The notes below the pieces were generated by a model that saw only the letters and a list, made by a program, of their open reading frames with translations, was not told where the DNA came from and did not search any database. From the NCBI GenBank assembly GCA_001701115.1, contig DAAJ01000106.1, forward strand, positions 298-34,620: a stretch of 34,323 bases of DNA. Reading direction: 5' to 3'. This stretch comes from Bacteroidales bacterium GP2 (GTDB lineage Bacteria; Bacteroidota; Bacteroidia; Bacteroidales; Muribaculaceae). Shown here in pieces: positions 1 through 8,639 of this stretch (position 1 is its first letter; each line of letters begins with the position of its first letter). The position numbers were made by a program, and so were the translations under genes.

Positions 1-126
1 GATGACGAGCACTATATGTATGTGAGCTGCTGGAAGTATACCGGCGACAACGAGAAGCCCGTTCTCCTGAAAGAGCCTCTCAAGTACGAAGCTATCCAGG
101 TACAGACACGTAACTATAAGTCATAA
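1..126 (+). CDS. frdA: Fumarate reductase/succinate dehydrogenase flavoprotein subunit, C-terminal end (partial)
   Basis: Open reading frame entering from the left edge in frame 1 and ending at TAA 124-126; only the last 41 residues are present. The tail ends in KEPLKYEAIQVQTRNYKS, which matches my recollection of the extreme C-terminus of Bacteroidetes FrdA/SdhA. The assignment is strengthened by the complete iron-sulfur subunit 69 bases downstream, the usual gene order (cytochrome b, flavoprotein, iron-sulfur). In anaerobic Bacteroidales this complex mainly reduces fumarate to succinate with menaquinol at the inner membrane. FAD-binding and active-site residues lie outside the window, so the name rests on the tail and the neighbour. 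Confidence 0.85.
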   Translation, partial: DDEHYMYVSCWKYTGDNEKPVLLKEPLKYEAIQVQTRNYKS

Positions 127-147
127 ACTTTAAACCACGGGGTTCTG

Positions 148-168
148 CTGCCGGGCTACCGTCGGCAG
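148..168 (+). other. Intercistronic hairpin between frdA and frdB
   Basis: CTGCCG (148-153) and CGGCAG (163-168) can pair as a 6-bp GC-rich stem around a 9-base loop. No T-run follows, and the next gene of the same complex starts 27 bases later, so this is unlikely to be a terminator. It may be an RNA stability or processing element that sets the ratio of the two subunits. Only the inverted repeat is observed; the role is inferred. Confidence 0.4.
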
Positions 169-195
169 GGCCTACCAAATAACAAATCATATCAA

Positions 196-951
196 ATGGA
201 AACAACAATCAGCGTAAATCTGAAAATTTGGCGTCAACGTGGTCCTAAAGAGAAAGGCCAGTTCGCCACATATCACCTTGACAACGTGTCGACAGGCAGC
301 AGCTTCCTTGAAATGCTCGACATGCTCAACCAGCAGCTTGTTGAAAAAGGTGAGGAGCCTGTAGTGTTTGACAGCGACTGCCGTGAAGGTATCTGCGGTA
401 TGTGCTCGCTCTATATCAACGGTCATCCCCACGGACCGGTACAGGGCATCACAACCTGCCAGCTCCACATGCGCAAGTTCAAAGATGGTGACACAATCAC
501 CATTGAACCCTGGCGTTCAGCTGCTTTCCCGGTTATCCGCGACCTCATGGTTAACCGTAACGCATTTGACCAGATTCAGCAGGCAGGCGGTTATGTGTCA
601 TTCAACTGCGGCGGTGCTCCTGACGCAAACGCTACTCCTATCTCTAAGGAAGTTGCTGACATTGCTATGGACTCAGCAACATGTATCGGTTGCGGAGCTT
701 GTGTAGCAGCTTGTAAGAATGGCTCTGCAATGCTCTTCGTGTCAGCCAAAGTTAGCCAGTTTGCTCTTCTTCCCCAGGGACAGGTTGAACGTAAACGCCG
801 TGCTCGCGCAATGGTCAAAAAGATGGATGAACTCGGATTCGGCAATTGCACCAATACAGGCGCATGCGCTGCTGAATGCCCGAAGAATATTCCTCTGAGC
901 AATATCGCGCGTCTCAACCGTGAATTTATAAAAGCAAAATGCGCGGAGTAA
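196..951 (+). CDS. frdB: Fumarate reductase/succinate dehydrogenase iron-sulfur subunit
   Basis: A 251-residue iron-sulfur subunit that passes electrons between the quinone-binding cytochrome b and the flavoprotein. The N-terminal ferredoxin fold carries the [2Fe-2S] cysteines C62, C67, C70 and C88 (DCREGICGMC and TTCQ). The C-terminal dicluster domain shows CIGCGACVAAC (C163, C166, C169, C173), then C218, C224 and C228-Pro, giving the ligands for the [4Fe-4S] and [3Fe-4S] clusters. Length is normal for type-B enzymes of the Wolinella/Bacteroides kind. It follows frdA in the same direction and a terminator hairpin begins about 30 bases after its stop. Fumarate reductase is the likelier direction in an anaerobe, but sequence alone cannot tell it from succinate dehydrogenase. 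Confidence 0.95.
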   Translation: METTISVNLKIWRQRGPKEKGQFATYHLDNVSTGSSFLEMLDMLNQQLVEKGEEPVVFDSDCREGICGMCSLYINGHPHGPVQGITTCQLHMRKFKDGDTITIEPWRSAAFPVIRDLMVNRNAFDQIQQAGGYVSFNCGGAPDANATPISKEVADIAMDSATCIGCGACVAACKNGSAMLFVSAKVSQFALLPQGQVERKRRARAMVKKMDELGFGNCTNTGACAAECPKNIPLSNIARLNREFIKAKCAE

Positions 952-979
952 TCCGTTAGTCATAGAACTGTATCGAAGT

Positions 980-1013
980 CCCGGCGTTCCCAACGGAATT
1001 GCCGGGATTTTTT
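980..1013 (+). terminator. Rho-independent terminator after frdB
   Basis: CCCGGC (980-985) pairs with GCCGGG (1001-1006) and TTCC (987-990) with GGAA (995-998), enclosing a short loop; a T-rich tract follows at 1008-1013. It lies just after the frdB stop and before the next promoter. Confidence 0.8.
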
Positions 1014-1051
1014 ATGCATATATGTATAACAAGCAAATAAAACTTGTTGGA

Positions 1052-1085
1052 TTTGTTCGCAATCCGTGCGAAATGGCTATATTTG
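1052..1085 (+). promoter_or_regulatory. Bacteroidetes-type promoter for the hexosaminidase run
   Basis: TATATTTG at 1078-1085 matches the -7 consensus TAnnTTTG. TTTG at 1052-1055 could be the -33 element, with a 22-base spacer that is slightly long. Transcription would start near 1092, leaving a leader of only about 15 bases before the ATG at 1107. Confidence 0.5.
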
Positions 1086-1106
1086 CCAAAAATAAATTTA
1101 ATACCT

Positions 1107-3341
1107 ATGCTTAAAGAACTTGCAGCCGCGGTATTGCTTACCGCTGGCATTAGTGCTACAGCAGCTCCGATGGAAGTTGCGTGGCAGAATCTCATGAACC
1201 GTATCGGTGCCGACGGAAAACCGGAATATGTGCAGCGGTTTATCATTAAAGGTGACTTGTCCGGTCTTTCACGTCTTGCTTTTAACCAATTTGACAGAAA
1301 GATGACAGCGGTTAATCCTGCTGACACTGTGGCGCGTATTATTCCCGGTTACTATTACATCGCTTCTCCCCGGTTTGCAGAGGGTACTGACAGTGTGGTA
1401 GTGGATATTGTTACCTCTGGCACAATGACACAGTACAGCTATGGAGCGGATGGTGTTCATGGTGTAAATGCCGCCGGCAAGCCTTTTGATGTGAAGTTTA
1501 CCCGTCTTAGCGGTACAGAGCGTCCCGAGCAATGGACTCTTCCCGGCAAAGACCGTATGCTCCCCGCTGATAAGTTCTACGAGATAAATGAAGCATTGAA
1601 TAGTGGTGCTAAAGCAGGTGCTTACGATATCGTTCCCTCTTTCAAGAGTGTTAAATTAGGTGAGGGCACTTACACAGGTGGAGACAAAACCCCAAAACTC
1701 ATCAAGCATGATAATCCCGAATTTTACCGTCTTACTGTAACTCCGGAAGGTATCACAATTGAAGGAGCAAGCCAGAAGGCATTATATACTGCAAGCCGTA
1801 CGCTTGAGAAACTGCTTAAAATGAATGGTGGAAAACTTCCCGCCGCTGTGGTTGAAGACTGGCCTGATTACGGTTACCGTGGAGTTATGATTGATATTGC
1901 GAGAAACAACCAGTCACTTGACCAGATGAAGAAATTTGTCGATGTCATGGCTGACTACCGCCTTAACCATCTTCAGTTCCACTTTATAGATGATGAGGCG
2001 TGGCGTCTTGAGATTCCCGGTTTGCCGGAACTTACCCAATATGGAAGCAAGCGTGGCTATACCACTGATGAGAAAGATTTCCTTGCTCAGATTTATTCCG
2101 GTGACGGGCGTGCCGATACAGAAGGAGGCACTGCAAACGGTTATATCACCCGTGCCGAGTTTATCGATTTCCTTAAATACTGCGCTGCTCGCGGTGTGAC
2201 AGTAATTCCTGAAATTGAAACTCCGGGGCATGCGCGTGCAGCACGCAAAGCTATGGAGGCGCGTTACCGCAACACAGGTGATGCTACTTACAGGCTTATA
2301 GAGGATGGTGATACCTCACTTTACCGTTCAGCACAGGACTTTGGCGACAATGTAATGAATCCTGCGGTACCAGGCACCTATAAATTCATGGAGAAAGTGT
2401 TCGATGAAATAATTGCCATGTACAAAGATGCAGGTGTGCCTCTTGAAACTATCCATATTGGCGGTGACGAAGTGCCCCACGGAGCATGGAGTGGTTCACC
2501 TTCAGCTATAAAGTTCATGAAAGAAAACAATATGCAAAGTGAAAGCGACCTTCACGCATATTGGGTTAAATGGATGGGCAATGCTTTGAAGGAACGCGGT
2601 CTCAAGATGGCTGGATGGCAGGAAATCGTCCTCGGTAAAGAGGAAAATACAGCCAAGAGCATTTCTCCATACATTGAATTTGTAAATCTTTGGGTTACCT
2701 GGCCGCAGGGCAAAGAAAAAGTTCTTCCTGCTATCAAAGCGCAGCAGGTTGGTGCACCGGTAGTCCTTTCTACAGCTCATGGTTTCTATTTTGACCAGCC
2801 TTACAGTGGGCATCCCGATGAGCATGGACTCGGTTGGGCTATGATTACTGATGAATTTAATGCGCTTGACGCTTATCCTTCAGTGCTTGCTCCGGAGCAG
2901 CCGGGGGGCAAAGTCGTCGGTGTGCAGGGTCAGCTATGGAGCGAAACAGTAAGAGGACCGGAAATGATGGATCTGTATTTGTTCCCCAAGATGCTTGGAA
3001 TGGCAGAACGTGCATGGAACTCCGACACAACATATAATCATGCTAAGTTTAATCAGGTCCTTAATAAACATGAGCTTCCTTTCCTTGCAGGGCGCAGGGT
3101 CAATTTCCATATGCGTCAACCTGGCGTTAAGGTCGAGGGCGGCAAGATTCTCATGAATTCCCCATACGAGGGTGCGGAAATCCGTTATACTCTTGATGGA
3201 ACCGATCCGGATAGCAACTCAACGTTGTACACAGCTCCCATCGATGTGCCGGAAGGAGCTAAGCAAGTTCGTGCACGACTATATTACCTCAACAAAGAGA
3301 GCGTGTCAAGCATGCTGCCTTTGGACAATAATGGTTATTGA
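1107..3341 (+). CDS. Secreted GH20 beta-N-acetylhexosaminidase
   Basis: A 744-residue exo-enzyme that removes terminal GlcNAc/GalNAc from glycans such as host mucin or N-glycans. I start at ATG 1107 because it gives a clean signal peptide (MLKELAAAVLLTAGISATAA); the upstream in-frame ATG at 1044 would bury it and lies before the predicted promoter. After a GH20b-like N-terminal domain comes the TIM barrel. It contains the catalytic Asp-Glu pair in HIGGDEVPHGAW (D454, E455), in which Glu is the acid/base and Asp assists substrate-assisted catalysis. The last ~80 residues (from about RRVNFHMRQPG, with IRYTLDGTDPD) resemble the chitobiase/hexosaminidase C-terminal beta-sandwich. No lipobox is seen, so it is probably periplasmic. 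Its stop overlaps the next gene by 11 bases. Confidence 0.93.
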   Translation: MLKELAAAVLLTAGISATAAPMEVAWQNLMNRIGADGKPEYVQRFIIKGDLSGLSRLAFNQFDRKMTAVNPADTVARIIPGYYYIASPRFAEGTDSVVVDIVTSGTMTQYSYGADGVHGVNAAGKPFDVKFTRLSGTERPEQWTLPGKDRMLPADKFYEINEALNSGAKAGAYDIVPSFKSVKLGEGTYTGGDKTPKLIKHDNPEFYRLTVTPEGITIEGASQKALYTASRTLEKLLKMNGGKLPAAVVEDWPDYGYRGVMIDIARNNQSLDQMKKFVDVMADYRLNHLQFHFIDDEAWRLEIPGLPELTQYGSKRGYTTDEKDFLAQIYSGDGRADTEGGTANGYITRAEFIDFLKYCAARGVTVIPEIETPGHARAARKAMEARYRNTGDATYRLIEDGDTSLYRSAQDFGDNVMNPAVPGTYKFMEKVFDEIIAMYKDAGVPLETIHIGGDEVPHGAWSGSPSAIKFMKENNMQSESDLHAYWVKWMGNALKERGLKMAGWQEIVLGKEENTAKSISPYIEFVNLWVTWPQGKEKVLPAIKAQQVGAPVVLSTAHGFYFDQPYSGHPDEHGLGWAMITDEFNALDAYPSVLAPEQPGGKVVGVQGQLWSETVRGPEMMDLYLFPKMLGMAERAWNSDTTYNHAKFNQVLNKHELPFLAGRRVNFHMRQPGVKVEGGKILMNSPYEGAEIRYTLDGTDPDSNSTLYTAPIDVPEGAKQVRARLYYLNKESVSSMLPLDNNGY

Positions 3342-3978
3342 AGAAAAACTATTAAGCGATTATAGCGAGCCTGTCAGGCAGTTGTTCCATAAGTGGAGAG
3401 ACTATATGTACTCCGCTGTAAGGTACAGCATGCCTGACAGCGCGATTCATGGCATGCCCCATTATGAGCGCGTGCTTTTATATGCACTCCTCATAGCAGG
3501 GCAGGAGATACCAGACAATGCTGAAGCGATGGAAATCCTTGCTCATGCGGCTGTATGGCATGACTCAAGGCGGAGAGACGATTACCTCGACACCGGACAT
3601 GGGGCGAGGGCGGCGGTGTACTATCACGAGTATTGCGGAAAGCATCCGGAGATACGTTTTCATCCTGAATCTGGATTGCTGATGAAATTCCATGACTTAG
3701 ACGATACTAAAGGGTTTGATAGGATAACACAGCAGTTCCATGAAAGCAGGGATTACGTGAATAAGCTTTTTTGTATCTTCAAGGATGCTGATGCGCTTGA
3801 CCGGTGGCGCTTAGGCGACACAGGGCTTGACCCCGCTTTTCTTCGTACGGAAACGGCAAAGGGAATGGTGTCGTTTTCTAAGGAGCTTGTAGAAGCTACA
3901 ATGGATAGGCAGTTGCTTGATGAGATTTCCAAGGAGGTAAAAAAGACTCAAAAAGAAAACAAGTGGAAAAAATGTTGA
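3331..3978 (+). CDS. HD-domain metal-dependent phosphohydrolase
   Basis: A 215-residue cytoplasmic protein with the HD signature: H44 in MPHYERV, the H77-D78 doublet in AVWHDSRRRDD and a late Asp in FKDADALDRW (D152 or D154). H90 and H121 may add metal ligands. HD proteins hydrolyse phosphate esters of nucleotides; the substrate here is unknown. The frame stays open upstream inside the hexosaminidase gene, but ATG 3331, 11 bases before that gene's stop, gives a normal N-terminus and a typical translational-coupling overlap. It in turn overlaps nicotinamidase by 7 bases. Its place inside an NAD salvage run suggests a nucleotide or NMN-type substrate, which is inference. Confidence 0.8.
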   Translation: MVIEEKLLSDYSEPVRQLFHKWRDYMYSAVRYSMPDSAIHGMPHYERVLLYALLIAGQEIPDNAEAMEILAHAAVWHDSRRRDDYLDTGHGARAAVYYHEYCGKHPEIRFHPESGLLMKFHDLDDTKGFDRITQQFHESRDYVNKLFCIFKDADALDRWRLGDTGLDPAFLRTETAKGMVSFSKELVEATMDRQLLDEISKEVKKTQKENKWKKC

Positions 3979-4529
3979 TTATTGTCGACCCGCAGGTTGA
4001 CTTTGTTGATGGAACTCTTCCGGTACCAGGCGCTAAGGAAGCTATGTCCGCGCTTGGAACGTACCTTAATGATCATGGCAGTGAGTATGCTGTAAAGTTA
4101 ATCACCGCTGATAACCATCCTTATTGCCATTCATCTTTCAAGCCATGTGGCGGACCGTGGGTAAGGCATTGTGTCAGTGACAGTGTCGGGGCTGCAATAG
4201 TTCCGGAGGTTTTTGAGCCGGCATTCTCTACATCTGGAGTAGTGGCAGTGATGCATAAAGGTGAGGACAAGAACCGGGAGGAATATTCCATATTTCAGAC
4301 ACCCGGTGCGGTAGATGCTATAAGTGCATTAATAAAAGGGTATGACATATCAGAGATAGATATATGCGGTCTTGCCGGCGATGTATGCGTGTTGTCAACC
4401 CTCAAGGATGCGGTTGCATTGTTCCCAGAGATAAAATTCAATGTACTTGTATCTTTTTCCCCAAGTCTTGACGGTGGAGACAAACTTTCACAATATATAA
4501 AGGAGAATCTAAGTATATGCGCCAGATAA
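3972..4529 (+). CDS. pncA: Nicotinamidase
   Basis: A 185-residue isochorismatase-fold hydrolase converting nicotinamide to nicotinate and ammonia. The catalytic triad is visible: D6 in IVDPQVDF, K97 in MHKGED and C139 in GLAGDVCVLST. The metal-site residues D47 and H49 (TADNHP) and H66 (WVRHCV) match the E. coli PncA pattern. I prefer ATG 3972 over GTG 3963, three codons earlier, because it places the catalytic Asp at the usual distance from the N-terminus. It overlaps the HD gene by 7 bases and the nicotinate phosphoribosyltransferase gene by 13. Its immediate partner uses its product, which makes the call firm. Confidence 0.92.
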   Translation: MLIIVDPQVDFVDGTLPVPGAKEAMSALGTYLNDHGSEYAVKLITADNHPYCHSSFKPCGGPWVRHCVSDSVGAAIVPEVFEPAFSTSGVVAVMHKGEDKNREEYSIFQTPGAVDAISALIKGYDISEIDICGLAGDVCVLSTLKDAVALFPEIKFNVLVSFSPSLDGGDKLSQYIKENLSICAR

Positions 4530-5716
4530 TAACACATTTCACAGACGACGATTTATATAAGTTCACCATGTGCTGCGCAGTAATCGACAACTATCCGCGG
4601 GCACAGGTTAAGTATGCGTTCACAGACCGGGACAATACCGTTTATCCCGTTGGCTTCGCGGCTGAATTGCGTGAGCAGATTAAAATGCTTGAAAATGTGG
4701 TGATAACCGATGAAGAGGTTGATTTTATGAAACGACGCTGTCCCTATATCCCCTTTTGGTTCTATACTTACTTGAAAGGATTCCGCTATAGCAGCGATTG
4801 GGTGCGTGTGGAGCAGGATAATGAGGGGCATCTTTCAGTGGAGTTCGAGGGTTCCTGGAGCGCAACGATATTGCTGGAGGTAAAAGTACTTGCCATAATT
4901 TCAGAATTGTACTACGAAATGACTGGTGAGGTTAAAAACATAGACATCGAGTATTGCTACTCAAAGTCTAAAGAAAAAGCTCGCAGGCTAATTGAAGCGG
5001 GATGCTGCTACAGTGATTTCGGTACGAGGCGCAGGGCTTCCTTTGCGGCGCAGGACACTCTTGTCAGGGCAATGGCTGAGTGTGGAAAAGAGATTAAAGG
5101 CTCGGGGCGATTTGTAGGAACAAGCAATGTGTACTTTGCCATGAAATACGACCTTATTCCTGTTGGCACAATGGCGCATGAACTGATTTGTGCTATCGCC
5201 GGAATGTTTGGTCCTCAGATGGCTAATCATCTTGCAATGGGAGCATGGGCGGCGACATATCGTGGTGCGCTCGGCACATTCCTTTATGATACATACGGTT
5301 GGAATATTTTCAGCCTTAATTTTTCAGAGGATTATGCCAATATGTTCAAAGGGCTTAGGGTAGACAGTGGTGACAACTATGAGCAACTTGAAAAAATCGT
5401 TGCTAAATACAGAAGCCTTAGTATAGATCCTGCGACGAAACAGGTCGTGTTCAGTAATGCCCTGAACACGGATGATGCAATTAAGCTGCAGCATTATGCT
5501 CAAGGAAAGTGCATACCCTCATTTGGAATAGGTACTCACTTTACTAATGATTTCCCGGGAGTGAAACCTCGTAATATTGTAATCAAACTAACAGAGGTTA
5601 AAATTACGGAGTCGTGGGATTTTTATAATGACACCTGCAAACTGAGTGAGGACAAGGGCAAGCACACAGGCAAGCCTGAGGTAGTGAAGATGTTCAAGGA
5701 TATCCTGCATATTTGA
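4517..5716 (+). CDS. pncB: Nicotinate phosphoribosyltransferase
   Basis: A 399-residue enzyme forming nicotinate mononucleotide from nicotinate and PRPP with ATP hydrolysis, the committing step of the Preiss-Handler NAD salvage route. Visible signatures are the N-terminal TDDDLYKFTM, SDFGTRRRAS (residues 166-175), the phosphorylated-histidine region GTMAHE (H221), RVDSGD and FGIGTHFTND. Length fits the E. coli-type family of about 400 residues. ATG 4517 lies within the last codons of pncA (13-base overlap), so the two consecutive salvage steps are translationally coupled. No strong terminator is seen before lysS, which has its own promoter. Confidence 0.95.
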   Translation: MRQIITHFTDDDLYKFTMCCAVIDNYPRAQVKYAFTDRDNTVYPVGFAAELREQIKMLENVVITDEEVDFMKRRCPYIPFWFYTYLKGFRYSSDWVRVEQDNEGHLSVEFEGSWSATILLEVKVLAIISELYYEMTGEVKNIDIEYCYSKSKEKARRLIEAGCCYSDFGTRRRASFAAQDTLVRAMAECGKEIKGSGRFVGTSNVYFAMKYDLIPVGTMAHELICAIAGMFGPQMANHLAMGAWAATYRGALGTFLYDTYGWNIFSLNFSEDYANMFKGLRVDSGDNYEQLEKIVAKYRSLSIDPATKQVVFSNALNTDDAIKLQHYAQGKCIPSFGIGTHFTNDFPGVKPRNIVIKLTEVKITESWDFYNDTCKLSEDKGKHTGKPEVVKMFKDILHI

Positions 5717-5767
5717 CATTATATCCCCGGAAATCGCGGTATTTGCCGCTATTACTCAACAGATGCT

Positions 5768-5799
5768 TTTGGCTGGGCTATGATTTATTACTAATTTTG
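5768..5799 (+). promoter_or_regulatory. Bacteroidetes-type promoter for lysS-gpsA-pgi
   Basis: TTTG at 5768-5771 and TAATTTTG at 5792-5799 are separated by 20 bases, a near-ideal match to the -33/-7 arrangement. The lysS ATG lies 27 bases downstream. Confidence 0.75.
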
Positions 5800-5825
5800 C
5801 AGATATTTCATAAAATTGGATAATT

Positions 5826-7589
5826 ATGGCAACTAAGAATATTCTTGAGCTGAGTGAACAGGAAATTGTACGCCGGGGCAGTCTTGAAGAGCTCCGCAAT
5901 CGTGGTATTGACCCGTTTCCTGCTGCCGAATATAAAGTTACAGCTCACACAGATGAGATAAAGAGAGATTTTTCCGATGATGCTCCGCGCCGTGAGGTGA
6001 CAATTGCAGGCAGGGTTATGAGCCGCCGCATTATGGGCAAGGCATCTTTCCTTGAAATTCAGGATTCAGAAGGGAGGATACAGGTTTATGTGAGCCGCGA
6101 TGATTTGTGTCCCGGCGAGGATAAGGAATTTTACAATACCGTAATTAAGAAACTTCTTGACATTGGTGATTTTATCGGGGTTGAAGGATATGTGTTCCGC
6201 ACCCAGATGGGTGAAATCACAGTCCATGCCGAAAAAATTACTTTCCTTGGCAAATCACTCCGTCCGTTGCCTATTGTAAAAGTTAAGGATGGAGTGACAT
6301 ACGATGCTTTTGATGATCCTGAGCTCCGTTATCGCCGCAGATATGTTGACCTCGTGGTTAACGATGGTGTGAAAGAAATATTCATGAAGCGCACAAAGGT
6401 ATATAACTCTATGCGCGAATTTTTCAACAACGCTGGTTATACCGAGGTGGAGACTCCGATTCTCCAGTCTATTCCCGGTGGAGCTTCGGCACGTCCCTTC
6501 ATTACCCATCACAATGCTTTGGATATTCCGCTATACCTGCGTATTGCGGATGAACTTTACCTTAAGCGTCTTATTGTCGGTGGCTTCGAGGGTGTATATG
6601 AATTCTCCAAGAATTTCCGCAATGAAGGTATGGACCGAACCCATAATCCGGAATTTACCTGCATGGAAATTTATGTGGCATACAAGGACTATAACTGGAT
6701 GATGAAGTTCACTGAACAGCTTCTTGAAAAGATATGTCTTGATGTCAATGGCACAACAGAAGTGAAGGTTGGTGACAACATTATAAATTTCAAAGCTCCA
6801 TTCCGCCGTGTCACTATGATTGACGCAATTAAAGAAAACACCGGAGTGGACATTACCGGGATGGATGAGGCTCAGTTGCGCGAAGTGTGCAAGAACCTCG
6901 GGGTAGAAGTTGAGGACTCTATGGGCAAAGGTAAGCTCATTGACGAAATTTTTGGCGAAACCTCTGAAGGGAAATATATCCAGCCTACTTTTATTATAGA
7001 TTATCCTATTGAAATGTCCCCGCTCACCAAGCGTCATCGCAATAATCCGGACTTGACGGAGCGTTTTGAGCTTATGGTAAACGGCAAGGAGCTTGCTAAT
7101 GCATATTCAGAGTTGAATGATCCTATTGACCAGTATGAGCGCTTTGTTGAGCAGATGCGCCTTAGTGAGAAGGGTGATGATGAAGCGATGATTATTGATC
7201 ACGATTTTATACGCGCCCTTGAATATGGCATGCCTCCGACATCAGGTATGGGTATCGGCATGGATCGCCTTGTCATGCTCATGACAGGTCAGACAACTAT
7301 TCAGGAGGTGCTATTCTTCCCTCAGATGCGTCCGGAAAAGGTTCAGAAGCGTGACAATGCAGACGCATTTGCTGTTGTTGGAGTACCTGAAGAATGGGTT
7401 GCTCCTCTTCACAAACTCGGTGTGTTGACCGTAGCGCAACTTGCAACAGTTGCATCAGCTGGAAAGTTGCAGCAGGATTTGTGCGGGTTGAACAAGAAAT
7501 TTAAACTTGAGCTGGTAAATCCGACCGTGGATGCTGTCAAAGGTTGGATTTCTGTTGCAGCAGAGAAGAATCCTGCAACCGAAGATTAA
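5826..7589 (+). CDS. lysS: Lysyl-tRNA synthetase, class II
   Basis: A 587-residue enzyme charging tRNA-Lys in the cytoplasm. An OB-fold anticodon-binding domain occupies about residues 58-143. The class II core follows, with motif 2 around FRNEGMDRTHNPEF (264-277) and motif 3 GMGIGMDRLVM (474-484). The GGASARPF segment (218-225) is typical of LysRS. About 80 residues continue beyond the normal ~505-residue bacterial end; the extension contains LHKLGVLTVAQLA (528-540) and looks like a small helical domain. I recall such a tail from Bacteroidetes LysRS. gpsA follows after 31 bases and pgi after a further 23. Confidence 0.97.
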   Translation: MATKNILELSEQEIVRRGSLEELRNRGIDPFPAAEYKVTAHTDEIKRDFSDDAPRREVTIAGRVMSRRIMGKASFLEIQDSEGRIQVYVSRDDLCPGEDKEFYNTVIKKLLDIGDFIGVEGYVFRTQMGEITVHAEKITFLGKSLRPLPIVKVKDGVTYDAFDDPELRYRRRYVDLVVNDGVKEIFMKRTKVYNSMREFFNNAGYTEVETPILQSIPGGASARPFITHHNALDIPLYLRIADELYLKRLIVGGFEGVYEFSKNFRNEGMDRTHNPEFTCMEIYVAYKDYNWMMKFTEQLLEKICLDVNGTTEVKVGDNIINFKAPFRRVTMIDAIKENTGVDITGMDEAQLREVCKNLGVEVEDSMGKGKLIDEIFGETSEGKYIQPTFIIDYPIEMSPLTKRHRNNPDLTERFELMVNGKELANAYSELNDPIDQYERFVEQMRLSEKGDDEAMIIDHDFIRALEYGMPPTSGMGIGMDRLVMLMTGQTTIQEVLFFPQMRPEKVQKRDNADAFAVVGVPEEWVAPLHKLGVLTVAQLATVASAGKLQQDLCGLNKKFKLELVNPTVDAVKGWISVAAEKNPATED

Positions 7590-7620
7590 ACTCCGGCATT
7601 ACCTTAATTGTTATACCACC

Positions 7621-8616
7621 ATGAATTTCCCTGGAACAGTAGCAGTGATGGGTGGCGGAAGTTGGGCAACCGCGCTTGCAAAACTTCTGCTTGACAACTG
7701 CGAGACGATACTATGGTATATGCGCCGTGACGACCGCATAGCCGATTTCAAGAGGCTGCGCCGCAACCCCGCATATCTTAGTGATGTGGTTTTCGACATT
7801 GAGAGGATTGAATTCTCGTCTGACATCAATTATGTATGTTCTCATGCCGACACGCTTCTGCTTGTTATGCCCTCACCATATTTTAAGGAGCATGTTGACA
7901 AAATCAAGGTCGACATCTCCGATAAATATGTCGTGTCGGCAGTGAAAGGAATTGTTCCTGACGACAATCAGATTATTTCCACTTACATGCAGGAGAGGTT
8001 TGGCATAAAAGCTAAGAATACGCTTGTTGTCAGTGGTCCCTGTCATGCTGAAGAAGTGGCGCTCGGTCGTCAGAGTTATCTCACGATTGGATGTAATGAT
8101 ATATTCATTGCTGAAAAATTTGCCAACTGTCTCAGTGGTAAGGCGCTTAAAACCATTACTTCAACCGATGTTAATGGCATTGAATATGCAGCGGTATTGA
8201 AAAATGTTTATTCTATTGCAGCGGGGATTGTGCACGGGCTTAAAAGCGGCGATAATTTCCTTGCCATGCTTGTGAGCAATGCAATCAGGGAAATGGAGCG
8301 TTTTGTAAATACCGTGTATCCACGTCCGAGGCAGATATGCGACTCCGTATATCTTGGAGATCTGCTTGTTACATCATATTCCCGCTTCAGCCGCAACCAT
8401 AACTTTGGTTCTATGATAGGCAGAGGCTATTCTGTTAAGGCGGCACGGATGGAGATGGAGCAGACAGCAGAAGGTTATTACGGTACGAAGTGCATACATG
8501 AGATAAATGAGCATTACGATGTGCCGATGCCGATACTTGACGGAGTTTACGACATATTGTACCGGGGAGTGAATCCCGCAAAAGCCATACATGACATGTC
8601 TGACACATTCATTTGA
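7621..8616 (+). CDS. gpsA: Glycerol-3-phosphate dehydrogenase [NAD(P)+]
   Basis: A 331-residue enzyme reducing dihydroxyacetone phosphate to sn-glycerol-3-phosphate for phospholipid synthesis. ATG 7621 begins MNFPGTVAVMGGGSWATALA, placing the Rossmann glycine motif at residues 10-20 as in the family; the frame is open upstream but runs into lysS. Other signatures are VVSGPCHAEEVA and the catalytic-lysine segment AAVLKNVYSIAAGI (K194). The C-terminal helical domain contains NAIREMERF and PILDGVYDIL. Length fits the family (about 330). It lies between lysS and pgi with short gaps and is presumably co-transcribed. Confidence 0.95.
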   Translation: MNFPGTVAVMGGGSWATALAKLLLDNCETILWYMRRDDRIADFKRLRRNPAYLSDVVFDIERIEFSSDINYVCSHADTLLLVMPSPYFKEHVDKIKVDISDKYVVSAVKGIVPDDNQIISTYMQERFGIKAKNTLVVSGPCHAEEVALGRQSYLTIGCNDIFIAEKFANCLSGKALKTITSTDVNGIEYAAVLKNVYSIAAGIVHGLKSGDNFLAMLVSNAIREMERFVNTVYPRPRQICDSVYLGDLLVTSYSRFSRNHNFGSMIGRGYSVKAARMEMEQTAEGYYGTKCIHEINEHYDVPMPILDGVYDILYRGVNPAKAIHDMSDTFI

Positions 8617-8639
8617 TTATTAAACTAAAATATACGCCT

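Noticed and set aside
1044..1106. Upstream in-frame ATG as the start of the hexosaminidase
   Set aside because: It would precede the -7 element and bury the signal peptide that begins exactly at ATG 1107.
5736..5749. GCGG/CCGC hairpin between pncB and lysS as a terminator
   Set aside because: Only a 4-bp stem and no T-run follows; too weak to call.
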